The notes beneath the pieces are model-generated. The model searched no databases, was not told the DNA's origin, and was given only the letters and a program-made list of their open reading frames with translations. DNA of 29,723 bases from Merdivivens faecigallinarum (GTDB taxonomy: Bacteria; Bacteroidota; Bacteroidia; Bacteroidales; UBA932). Shown one piece after another: positions 16,143 through 23,966 of the stretch. The stretch spans positions 1 through 29,723 of the forward strand of contig JADILY010000099.1 of assembly GCA_017695055.1 (NCBI GenBank), read 5' to 3'. A program made the translations under genes and the position numbers. Position 1 is the first letter of the stretch. The number at the start of each line of letters is the position of its first letter.

Positions 16143-16915
16143 ATTTCCTCCAACTCTATTTTATACAGATACTTCCAATATTTTCCCGTAACATATACGG
16201 AACCGTCCCGACCGTCAAAGGCAATACCGTTGAAAACATCGTCCCTTGATGAACGTTCGTTTTTCCCGTAAAGGCCGCTGCAATCTACGACACCTTCCAC
16301 ATTACCGGAATCGGGGTCTATTATCAGGATATTTTCAGTCATATAGACATTCGCCCATATTTTCCCGTCGATATATTCAAGTTCGTTCAGATAATTTACC
16401 GGCTTGCCGTTCAGAAAGACCTGCACCTTCCTTTCGATTGAAAAATCCGAAGGGTCGATAAAATAGATATAGGAGGAGCCTTCGGAAGCGATGAGACTGG
16501 TCCCGTCCGTCGTAAGTCCCCAGCCGTCATGAGGATAGAAAAACTGTCCCAGGTATTTCAAGCCGTCCAGTTCATATACGAAGCACAGCCTGTTGGTCCA
16601 GGTAAGGATGTACAGCCTTCCGTCCAATACGACAGAGCCTTCTACAAAATAACCGGCATCGAAGTCAAGCCTCTGCAAAGCCCGGCCGGTCTCCATATCC
16701 ACTTCCCTGAACGTCGACTCTCCGTACTGGCCGGTACTCTCGTACAGCCTGCCGTCGTGGAAAAACAGCCCCTGCGTATATGATGAAATGTCATGGGGAT
16801 ATCTGGCAACCATCTTCGCCTTGTAATACACGACAGGCTCCGCCGCACGGGCGGAAACCGAAGCTGCCGACAGAAGCAGCATCACCGACAGGAATATTTT
16901 AAATGCCGGCCTCAT
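16139..16915 (-). CDS. Glutaminyl-peptide cyclotransferase (plant-type, beta-propeller)
   Basis: Secreted enzyme of the Glu_cyclase_2 family, which converts N-terminal glutamine of exported proteins to pyroglutamate. A signal peptide spans about 1-24 (ending SARA). Propeller motifs typical of the family are visible: YTQGLFF (46-52), LYESTGQYGEST (57-68), GWGLTTDG (131-138), LNELEYIDGKIWANVY (176-191) and FNGIAFD (228-234). At 258 residues it has normal length. In Bacteroidetes many secreted proteins start with glutamine after signal cleavage, which fits such an enzyme. It sits 3 nt downstream of pyrG and overlaps the kinase gene by ATGA. Confidence 0.88.
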   Translation of the reverse strand: MRPAFKIFLSVMLLLSAASVSARAAEPVVYYKAKMVARYPHDISSYTQGLFFHDGRLYESTGQYGESTFREVDMETGRALQRLDFDAGYFVEGSVVLDGRLYILTWTNRLCFVYELDGLKYLGQFFYPHDGWGLTTDGTSLIASEGSSYIYFIDPSDFSIERKVQVFLNGKPVNYLNELEYIDGKIWANVYMTENILIIDPDSGNVEGVVDCSGLYGKNERSSRDDVFNGIAFDGRDGSVYVTGKYWKYLYKIELEEM

Positions 16916-16918
16916 ACG

Positions 16919-18541
16919 TCAGTCTTTCCTTTTGGCGGAAGCGTGTTCGAGTGCGGCCCCGACGAAAGACACGAAAACAGGCTGAGGATTCTCCGGAGTG
17001 CTCTTCAGTTCAGGATGGAACTGTACCCCGATGAAGAAAGGATGGGAAGGCAGCTCGACTATCTCCACAAGTCCGGTTTCCGGATTCCTTCCGGAAGCGA
17101 CAAGCCCGGCCTTTTCCAGTTCGTCCAGATAATAGTTGTTCAGTTCGTATCTGTGCCTATGCCTTTCCGAAATGATTTCCTTTCCGTAAATCCTGTAAGC
17201 CAGGGTTCCCGGCTTGATACGGCATTCGTATGCCCCGAGCCGCATCGTACCTCCCTTTATGGTGGTGCTCTTCTGTTCTTCCATCAAATCTATCACCGGA
17301 TGGGAAGTCGAAGGGACGACCTCGGTGGTCATCGCATCCGCATAACCGAGGACATCGCGGGCGAATTCGACCACGCACATCTGCATGCCGAGGCAGATGC
17401 CGAAAAACGGAACATTGTGCTCGCGGGCATATTTTATCGCAAGAATCTTGCCCTCGATGCCGCGCTCGCCGAAACCAGGAGCCACGAGGATTCCGTCCAT
17501 GCCCGAAAGTTTTTCCTCTACATTGTCACTGTTGATATATTCGCTGTGGATGCTGTGTACGTTAACCTTGCACTCGTTTGCGGCGCCTGCGTGGATGAAC
17601 GACTCGAGAATGGACTTGTAGGCATCCTGGAGTTCGACATATTTTCCTACAAGGGCCACGTCCACCGTACTCTTCGGATTGAAAAGCCTGTCGAGGAATT
17701 CGTTCCATTTCGTAAGGTCCGGTTCCGGCATGTCCTTCATCCCGAAATGGTCGAGGACTATCCTGTCCAGCCCCTCTTCCTGCATCTTCAGCGGAACCAT
17801 ATATACCGACGGGGCGTCTATCGACTCTATGACATGCCCCGGCTTTACATTGCAGAACAGAGCGACCTTGCGCCTGACATCGGCAGGAAGCTTATGCTCG
17901 GTACGGCATACTATGATATCGGGATTCACCCCGTCCTGCTGCAACATCCTTACGGAATGCTGTGTAGGCTTCGTCTTCAACTCCTTCGCCGCATCGAGAT
18001 AAGGGACGAGGGTGAGGTGCACCACCACGCAGTCTTCATCCGGGAGCTCCCACTGGAGCTGACGTACCGCCTCGATGAAAGGATGGGATTCCATGTCGCC
18101 GACGGTACCGCCTATCTCGGTGATTACCACATCGTAATTGCCCGACTTGCCGAGAAGGAGCATCCTGCGCTTGATTTCGTCTATGATGTGAGGGACTATC
18201 TGTACCGTCTTGCCGAGGTACGCCCCCTCCCTTTCACGGTCTATGACCGTACGGTAAATCTTTCCCGTAGTAACATTGTTCGCCTTGGATGTATACACAT
18301 TGAGGAAACGCTCGTAATGCCCCAGATCGAGGTCCGTTTCGGCTCCGTCCTCGGTCACATAGCATTCGCCGTGCTCGTATGGATTCAGAGTACCGGGGTC
18401 TATGTTGATGTACGGGTCGAATTTCTGTATCGTAACCCTCAAGCCCCTTGCTTTCAGAAGTTTGGCCAATGAAGCGGAAATAATTCCCTTCCCCAGTGAA
18501 GAAGTCACACCTCCGGTGACAAAAACATATTTTGTATTCAT
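16919..18541 (-). CDS. pyrG: CTP synthase
   Basis: Cytosolic amidotransferase converting UTP, ATP and glutamine to CTP, the last step of pyrimidine nucleotide synthesis. The 540 residues match the family. The synthetase domain (1-270) starts with KYVFVTGGVTSSLGKGI (P-loop) and DPYINIDPGTLNPYEHGE. The class I glutaminase domain (about 290-535) has the nucleophile C383 in GICLGMQ and the partner histidine and glutamate H509 and E511 in VQFHPE. It heads the run pyrG, glutaminyl cyclase, kinase, recR, mntP. A -7 element lies at 18570-18577. It is divergent from the steroid-reductase operon. Confidence 0.97.
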   Translation of the reverse strand: MNTKYVFVTGGVTSSLGKGIISASLAKLLKARGLRVTIQKFDPYINIDPGTLNPYEHGECYVTEDGAETDLDLGHYERFLNVYTSKANNVTTGKIYRTVIDREREGAYLGKTVQIVPHIIDEIKRRMLLLGKSGNYDVVITEIGGTVGDMESHPFIEAVRQLQWELPDEDCVVVHLTLVPYLDAAKELKTKPTQHSVRMLQQDGVNPDIIVCRTEHKLPADVRRKVALFCNVKPGHVIESIDAPSVYMVPLKMQEEGLDRIVLDHFGMKDMPEPDLTKWNEFLDRLFNPKSTVDVALVGKYVELQDAYKSILESFIHAGAANECKVNVHSIHSEYINSDNVEEKLSGMDGILVAPGFGERGIEGKILAIKYAREHNVPFFGICLGMQMCVVEFARDVLGYADAMTTEVVPSTSHPVIDLMEEQKSTTIKGGTMRLGAYECRIKPGTLAYRIYGKEIISERHRHRYELNNYYLDELEKAGLVASGRNPETGLVEIVELPSHPFFIGVQFHPELKSTPENPQPVFVSFVGAALEHASAKRKD

Positions 18542-18569
18542 ATCTACGAAAAAACGTTACACAGGGGTA

Positions 18570-18577
18570 CAAAGATA
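18570..18577 (-). promoter_or_regulatory. Putative -7 element of the pyrG operon
   Basis: TATCTTTG on the minus strand, 28 nt before the pyrG ATG, is a perfect TAnnTTTG. No exact TTTG is found at -33; the region there is A/T-rich. Confidence 0.5.
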
Positions 18578-18611
18578 CCTAATAATTCCGAATTAAAATA
18601 AATTAAAATGC

Positions 18612-18619
18612 TATCTTTG
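18612..18619 (+). promoter_or_regulatory. Putative -7 element of the 5-alpha-reductase/OYE operon
   Basis: TATCTTTG on the plus strand, followed by C, lies 24 nt before the ATG at 18644. It argues against an in-frame ATG at 18608, which precedes it. No exact -33 TTTG is seen. Confidence 0.5.
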
Positions 18620-18643
18620 CATGTTAATTTGTTTTTAACTGCC

Positions 18644-19417
18644 ATGACCACGTATAGAATAGTACTGATTTCCATGATTGTAATCGCCGTGATAGTGTTC
18701 TTCGCACTGTTTCACGTCAAGGCCGGTTACGGATATCTTTCCAACGGGAAATGGGGGCCGAAAATCAACAACCGCCTCGGATGGATACTGATGGAATCCC
18801 CGGTATTTCTGCTCATGCTTTACATGTTCCTGAATTCGCCGCGCTCGGCATTCGCAAGCGAGAACATCGTATTCTATGCAATGAGCGCACCGTTCTTCAT
18901 CCATTATTTCCAGAGGTCGTTCATCTTCCCTCTCCTTATAAAGGGACATGGGAAAATGCCGTTGACAATCATATTGATGGGAGTGATTTTCAATACTATA
19001 AACGCTTACATGCAGGGAGAATGGCTATACTATCTGTCTCCGGCCGGCAGGTATACCAACGAGTGGCTGTCCGACCCGAGGTTCCTCATCGGAATGCTCA
19101 TATTCATTGCCGGATTCTACATAAACCTCCAGTCCGACTATATCATAAGGAATCTCCGGAAGCCCGGGGACACGAAACACTATATCCCTAAAGGCGGTAT
19201 GTTCAAATACGTATGCTCGGCCAATTATTTCGGGGAACTGACCGAATGGGTGGGTTTTGCAATCCTGACCTGGTCCGTTCCGGGAGCCGTCTTCGCACTC
19301 TGGACATTCGCGAACCTCGCACCGAGGGCCAAGGCTCTGGATGAAAGGTACGCCCAGGAATTCGGAAGCGAATATACCGATCTTAAGAGGAAATACATTT
19401 TACCCAATATCTGGTAA
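18644..19417 (+). CDS. 3-oxo-5-alpha-steroid 4-dehydrogenase (SRD5A-like 5-alpha-reductase)
   Basis: Integral membrane NADPH-dependent reductase of the steroid 5-alpha-reductase family, which reduces the 4,5 double bond of 3-oxo-4-ene steroids. The 257 residues are the length of the animal enzymes (about 254-259), with six to seven membrane helices. By my recalled alignment with human SRD5A2, key residues are kept: E51 (E57) and HYFQR with Y88 (Y91) for the C3 ketone, N161/D165/R172 in NLQSDYIIRNLRKPGD, and N194/E198 in YVCSANYFGELTEW for the cofactor site. The start at 18644 lies after the -7 element. The OYE-type reductase begins 14 nt downstream. In gut Bacteroidales such enzymes act in allo-bile-acid formation; that role is inferred here. 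Confidence 0.88.
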   Translation: MTTYRIVLISMIVIAVIVFFALFHVKAGYGYLSNGKWGPKINNRLGWILMESPVFLLMLYMFLNSPRSAFASENIVFYAMSAPFFIHYFQRSFIFPLLIKGHGKMPLTIILMGVIFNTINAYMQGEWLYYLSPAGRYTNEWLSDPRFLIGMLIFIAGFYINLQSDYIIRNLRKPGDTKHYIPKGGMFKYVCSANYFGELTEWVGFAILTWSVPGAVFALWTFANLAPRAKALDERYAQEFGSEYTDLKRKYILPNIW

Positions 19418-19431
19418 CATTTCATTATAAA

Positions 19432-20685
19432 ATGGAACAGGACAAACTTTTCACGCCATACAGAATCGGACCGCTCGAAATCAGGAACAGAACCATACGC
19501 TCGGCCGCATTCGAAGGGATGGCAGAACACAATTCGCCTTCAAAGACACTTTACGATTACCATACCTCCGTCGCGAGGGGCGGCATAGGCATGACTACCG
19601 TAGCATACGCCGCCGTATGCCGTAGCGGCCTGTCCTTCGAAAGACAGCTCTGGATGAGGGAGGAAATAGTCCCGGCCCTGCGCGAACTCACTGACGGAAT
19701 CCACGCCGAAGGGGCGAAGGCATCCATCCAGCTGGGACACTGCGGAAACATGTCGCACAGGAAGATTTGCGGGTGCAGGCCTCTCGGTGCAAGCAGCGGT
19801 TTCAATCTCTACTCCCCTACATTCGTACACGGAATGACAAGGAAAGAGATAGACGAAGTCGTGGAGGCCTACGGACATGCCGTCGAGCTTGCCATACAGG
19901 CAGGTTTCGATGCCGTCGAAATTCATGCAGGCCACGGCTACCTGATATCCCAGTTCCTCTCGTCTTACACGAACAAAAGGAAGGATGAATTCGGAGGCTC
20001 GCTGGAAAACAGGATGAGGTTCATGAAAATGGTAATGGAAAAGGTTGTCGCTGCCGGAAAGGGCAAGGTGGCCATCTTCGTGAAAATGAATACGAGGGAC
20101 GGCTTCAAGGGCGGAATGGAAATAGACGACTGCATAACCGTAGCCAAAGAGCTCCAAAAATGCGGTGCGGATGCGCTCGTACTTTCAGGAGGCTTCGTAA
20201 GCCGCGCGCCTATGTACGTGATGAGGGGCGAATTCCCTGTCATGCCGATAATACATTACATGCCGTGGAGACAGTGGTGGCTGAAACTCGGAGTGCTGCT
20301 CGGAGGAAGGTTAGTTTCACCTACGGTAACATACAGGAGGCTGTTCTTCCTCGAAGACGCAAAAAAATTCAGGGAGGCCCTGCCGGACATGCCATTGGTC
20401 TATGTCGGCGGTGTAAACAGCAGGAAGGATGCCGACGAAGTAATGGAAGCGGGATTCGAAATGCTCCAGATGGGCCGTGCCGTCCTTTGCGACCCCGGTT
20501 TCGTGAACAAGATGAAAGAAGACAGGGAGGCATGCAGCGGATGCGAGCACTCCAACTTCTGTATCGGAAGGATGTATTCACTGGAAATGTGCTGCGAGAA
20601 AGTCTGCGCCGACATCACGCCGGCACTGAAACGGAGCGTGGCAAGGACAAAGAAAAGAAACGCAAGGCGTGAAGCCGGGCTTTGA
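19432..20685 (+). CDS. Old Yellow Enzyme-type NADH:flavin oxidoreductase (possible 5-beta-reductase/enoate reductase)
   Basis: Flavin-dependent TIM-barrel reductase of the OYE / 2,4-dienoyl-CoA reductase family, 417 residues. The barrel starts FTPYRIGPLEIRNR (7-20); the active-site motif is HAGHGYLISQFLS (165-177, H165, H168, Y170) followed by NKRKDEFGGSLENR; a phosphate-binding end is YVGGVNSRKDADEVM (324-338). A cysteine cluster at the end (C368, C371, C377, C387/C388, C392) resembles, with altered spacing, the 4Fe-4S site of dienoyl-CoA reductases and the bile-acid enzymes BaiCD/BaiH. The FAD/NAD domains of those longer proteins are absent, so it needs another electron source or uses NADH directly. 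It follows the 5-alpha-reductase by 14 nt. Confidence 0.85.
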   Translation: MEQDKLFTPYRIGPLEIRNRTIRSAAFEGMAEHNSPSKTLYDYHTSVARGGIGMTTVAYAAVCRSGLSFERQLWMREEIVPALRELTDGIHAEGAKASIQLGHCGNMSHRKICGCRPLGASSGFNLYSPTFVHGMTRKEIDEVVEAYGHAVELAIQAGFDAVEIHAGHGYLISQFLSSYTNKRKDEFGGSLENRMRFMKMVMEKVVAAGKGKVAIFVKMNTRDGFKGGMEIDDCITVAKELQKCGADALVLSGGFVSRAPMYVMRGEFPVMPIIHYMPWRQWWLKLGVLLGGRLVSPTVTYRRLFFLEDAKKFREALPDMPLVYVGGVNSRKDADEVMEAGFEMLQMGRAVLCDPGFVNKMKEDREACSGCEHSNFCIGRMYSLEMCCEKVCADITPALKRSVARTKKRNARREAGL

Positions 20686-20720
20686 CCGGACACACCGGCA
20701 TCTAACATATAAAAACTTAA

Positions 20721-21049
20721 GGCGGGACGATCTATCGCTGCCGGGCGCTGAAACCCGGCAGAGGAAAGTCCGGACAGGACAGGGCACCGCACTGTGGAAA
20801 GCACAGGTAGACGGAAGTTTACGTGCAACGTAGAAGAAAACAACCGCCGGCAGGCCCTTCGGGAGCCTGCGGTAAGGGTGAGAACACGGAGGTAAGATTC
20901 CGTGATTCCGTATGGCGACATCCGGAATGTACGTACTGCGGCCTGCAATGCCAAATATACTGACACCAAGGGCTGCCCGTCCTTGTCAGGGGGTAGGCAG
21001 CATAGATAAATGATAGATTTAAAAACAGAATCCGGCTTACGGCCCCGCC
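20721..21049 (+). ncRNA. rnpB: RNase P RNA
   Basis: Catalytic RNA of RNase P, which matures tRNA 5' ends. The ends GGCGGG (from 20721) and CCCCGCC (21043-21049) pair to form P1. Universally conserved pieces are present: GAGGAAAGTCCGGAC near the 5' end and ACAGAATCCGGCTTAC near the 3' end, which form the P4/CR I-V core, and the ATGGCGACAT segment. A run of eight T residues directly follows P1, acting as terminator. Length of about 329 nt is normal for type A. No clear promoter was found upstream; it may be read from the OYE operon, whose stop is 35 nt away. Confidence 0.95.
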
Positions 21050-21097
21050 TTTTTTTAACAGTTTTTTTAATCCTAACCCATACCGAAAACGGCATTC

Positions 21098-22780
21098 CTA
21101 CTCGTAAAGGAACCGTTTGATGCTCTTCTTAGGAGTCTTCTCGAATTCCGTAGCCATGACCTCGGCCTTCGAAAGCTTGCTGTAGGACGGCAGCGATTTG
21201 TTCACTTCGGCCAGCAGGGCATCCATGGCGGCGGACACCAATGCTTCGGTATCCGGCCTTGCATCTGCCGGGGATTTCTGTCCATGCTCCGAAGCATCCT
21301 CCACGATTGCATCGGTATTAGGATATATCAAGGCGACGAGACGTCCCTGTCTCGATACGACAATCGATTCGACTACATACCTGTGGCTGTTCAGCTTGTC
21401 CTCTATCTCCTCGGGATAAATATTCTGCCCGTTCGGCCCGAGGACCATGTTCTTGCAACGTCCCTTTATGAAAATGTTGCCTTCGGCATCCATTATTCCC
21501 ATATCACCCGTATGCAACCAGCCGTCAGCGGTAAAGGCAGCCGCCGTAGCATCCTTGTTTTTATAATATCCCGACATCACATTGTCTCCGCGGGTCTGGA
21601 TTTCACCCACCACTTCGGTCGCATCAGGAGAATCTATCCTCACTTCCATGCGGTCCACCGGCTTGCCGCAGGAACGGAACGCAAAGCGCGAATAGTGCTC
21701 ATAGCTTATAAGAGGCGCGCATTCGGTCATGCCGTAGCCTACACAATAAGGCAGGCCGACTTTTTTCATCATTTCCTCTACCGCCTCGTTCAGAGGGGCA
21801 CCGCCGATGATGATATACTTGACATTGCCCCCAAAGGTAGACATCAGTTTGTCGTAAATCTTCCGGTAGATTACAGATGAAACGACTGGAATCTTCAGGG
21901 CGCCCTTCATCAAAGGTTTGTTTACCGCCGGGAAGACCGAGGAATAAAAAATCTTCTCGATAATCAGCGGAACGGCTATTATCATGAAAGGCCTGACTTC
22001 CGACAAAGCATCGAGCAGGATTCTCGGAGTCGGGGCCTTCCCGAGGAAATGCAGTTCATAACCTGCACATACGGGGAACAGGAATTCCACCGCCATTCCG
22101 TACATGTGGGCCATCGGGAGCATGGAAAGGGCCTTGTCCCCCTCTTTCCCGAAAATATTTTCCTTTATGAAAACCACATTGGAACTGATGGCCCTGTAAG
22201 AAAGCATCACACCTTTCGGCGCACTGGTAGTCCCTGAAGTATAATTGATTATGGCAGTCGCATCCAAATCCTCCGACTGATAGCGGACATCGTCAGGGCT
22301 TATTCCACCCGGATAATCCCGGTCAAAGGCGGCCGAGGCGTCTTCGACATGTTTTGAAACGGCAGCGCTGTCGACAGCATGAAGCAGACTGAAGTCTTTA
22401 AGGCTGAACACAGCCTCCGCCTTTGTCCCTACGATACCGACCTTTTTCCACAGGTCCTCGTCAATAAACAGTATCCGGCTTTCGGAATGGTCCGTCAGCT
22501 GCGCTATGCTTTCGGGATGGAAGTCATTCAGCAGAGGTACGGCAACAGCGCCGTAAGCATTTGCCGATATGAAGGCGACAGCCCAGTTTGCACCGTTCTT
22601 GCCGCATACGGCTATCTTGTCGCCCTTGGCAATGCCAACTTCCCTGTAAATGTAATGGAGACGGGCTATCTGCCCGGCCATCTGTCCATAAGTATAGGAG
22701 ATTCCGCCACGGTCGCAGAGAGCGCCGCAGTCCCACTTCCCCTTTATGGTATTTTCTATGAGTTTCAGATAATTTTCCAT
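21098..22780 (-). CDS. AMP-dependent acyl-CoA synthetase (long-chain fatty acid-CoA ligase-like)
   Basis: Adenylate-forming enzyme activating a carboxylic acid as acyl-AMP and then CoA thioester. The 560 residues carry the P-loop YTSGTTSAPKG (180-190), the A5 motif GYGMTE, GWLHTGDMG (A7), the hinge region GRCKNMVLGPNGQNIYPEEIE and the C-terminal catalytic lysine region TPKKSIKR. The GPNGQNIYPEEIE form is typical of the long-chain fatty acyl-CoA synthetase branch of Bacteroidetes/Firmicutes. It is the last gene of a three-gene minus-strand run after the gate-domain protein (34-nt gap). It converges on rnpB. The substrate is not determined; fatty acids are most likely, although its closeness to steroid-type reductases makes a steroid/bile-acid carboxylate conceivable. 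Confidence 0.87.
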   Translation of the reverse strand: MENYLKLIENTIKGKWDCGALCDRGGISYTYGQMAGQIARLHYIYREVGIAKGDKIAVCGKNGANWAVAFISANAYGAVAVPLLNDFHPESIAQLTDHSESRILFIDEDLWKKVGIVGTKAEAVFSLKDFSLLHAVDSAAVSKHVEDASAAFDRDYPGGISPDDVRYQSEDLDATAIINYTSGTTSAPKGVMLSYRAISSNVVFIKENIFGKEGDKALSMLPMAHMYGMAVEFLFPVCAGYELHFLGKAPTPRILLDALSEVRPFMIIAVPLIIEKIFYSSVFPAVNKPLMKGALKIPVVSSVIYRKIYDKLMSTFGGNVKYIIIGGAPLNEAVEEMMKKVGLPYCVGYGMTECAPLISYEHYSRFAFRSCGKPVDRMEVRIDSPDATEVVGEIQTRGDNVMSGYYKNKDATAAAFTADGWLHTGDMGIMDAEGNIFIKGRCKNMVLGPNGQNIYPEEIEDKLNSHRYVVESIVVSRQGRLVALIYPNTDAIVEDASEHGQKSPADARPDTEALVSAAMDALLAEVNKSLPSYSKLSKAEVMATEFEKTPKKSIKRFLYE

Positions 22781-22814
22781 AACGGATTACATTCTTTATT
22801 AAAAAGAAAAATCA

Positions 22815-23966
22815 TTAAAAAAGCGAAATGAGCACAAAGGCCCAGTGCGCGAACACTCCCGCAACGAGTCCGCCGACAGTGTGCGAAAGAATCGCCTTGG
22901 AAGTCAAGTTCCTGTATCCCAGGGAATCGAGCATCGCGGTATGCGTGCTGAGATAACCGCTCCAGCGCATGCCCATCGCAGTAAACACGGCTATCGCATT
23001 GCCATCGAGAAGTCCTGCTTCCTGGAACTTCGGAACAAGTCCCATCGCAGCTCCGACGGCACCGAGGGCCGTCATCGGAAAGGCCACGAGCTCAGGGCTC
23101 TTGAAGCCGAAAAGCCAGTCGAATACAAAATTGATTTTATCGGCGATATATGGCAGGAACGCCACTCCCTGATAAGCTTCTCCTGTGTATCCTCCCTCAC
23201 CCGGGCCGAAGGTAAGCATCATGACCGCCGTTGAAATGACGAGCACGCCGGGAATTATGGCAAGGCCGAGTTCCACGCCGGTCTTTCCGCCATCGAGTAT
23301 GGCATTCAACGCCCTGAGGAATATTCCGCCCTCGGATTTGAAGGAAATTTTCTGGCTGTCACCGTCCATATTCGAAACGGGGGCGTCCAGTTCAGGATGT
23401 TTTTTCAACACAAGCCTCTGCATCATCCTTGTGGAAACCACGCTTCCGACCACAGCTCCGAAAAGGCCCACCATTGCCGGCGCCGCATATCCGCGGCCAA
23501 TCATGAAGACTATAAGCACCAGTCCCATTCCGAACGCCGTTCCGAAATTGGTAAGGGAGACGAGCTGGTATTTCTTGAAATAACTGCTGAAATTCTTATC
23601 CTTTGCAAGCCCGATTATTGCCGGGTTGTCGGAAAGGAAGGTAATGACCGCTCCGAGAGCGGCTACTCCCGGAAGATTGTAAAGCGGTTTCATCAGAGGC
23701 CTGAGTATGTTCTCAAGGAGTCTGACGACCCCGAATTCCACCAAAAGTTTGCCCAAAGCGCCCGACAGCACCGTGATTCCCATCAGGTAAAACACCGTCT
23801 CCAGCAGAAGGGAGTACGATGTGTTCATTATCGTGTTCAGCATGTTTGGAACCCCCATGACAGAGCCGATGCCACCGAAGATTCCGAGGAACAGAAGGAG
23901 GAAAATCAATGCCTCGATACTACGCTTGGTAGTGAATTTCATGTTTTTAAACAGATTCAGTTTCAT
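22815..23966 (-). CDS. Nucleoside-recognition (Gate) domain membrane protein, YjiH-like
   Basis: A 383-residue polytopic inner-membrane protein with about nine hydrophobic segments. Two Gate (nucleoside recognition) regions are suggested by GITVLSGALGKLLVEFGVV (about 63-82) with ITFLSDNPAIIGLAKD (about 108-123), and by the second-half SPELVAFPMTALGAVGAAMG and RWSGYLSTHTAMLDSLGYRN. Homologues are annotated as YjiH-like or CD0519-like transport proteins of unknown substrate; the name does not show that it moves nucleosides. Its start overlaps the porin-like gene in ATGA, and the acyl-CoA ligase follows by 34 nt. Confidence 0.75.
   Translation of the reverse strand: MKLNLFKNMKFTTKRSIEALIFLLLFLGIFGGIGSVMGVPNMLNTIMNTSYSLLLETVFYLMGITVLSGALGKLLVEFGVVRLLENILRPLMKPLYNLPGVAALGAVITFLSDNPAIIGLAKDKNFSSYFKKYQLVSLTNFGTAFGMGLVLIVFMIGRGYAAPAMVGLFGAVVGSVVSTRMMQRLVLKKHPELDAPVSNMDGDSQKISFKSEGGIFLRALNAILDGGKTGVELGLAIIPGVLVISTAVMMLTFGPGEGGYTGEAYQGVAFLPYIADKINFVFDWLFGFKSPELVAFPMTALGAVGAAMGLVPKFQEAGLLDGNAIAVFTAMGMRWSGYLSTHTAMLDSLGYRNLTSKAILSHTVGGLVAGVFAHWAFVLISLF

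Noticed and set aside
16793..18472. A 559-codon plus-strand frame opposite pyrG
   Set aside because: Antisense shadow of CTP synthase; the minus strand carries all catalytic motifs and the antisense protein is low-complexity and unrecognisable.
18608..18643. Earlier in-frame ATG for the 5-alpha-reductase gene
   Set aside because: It lies upstream of the TATCTTTG -7 element, so the transcript would not contain it; MTTYRIVL at 18644 is a normal start for the family.
21050..21097. Possible terminator for the acyl-CoA ligase operon on the minus strand
   Set aside because: There are A/T runs but no convincing stem before them in that orientation.
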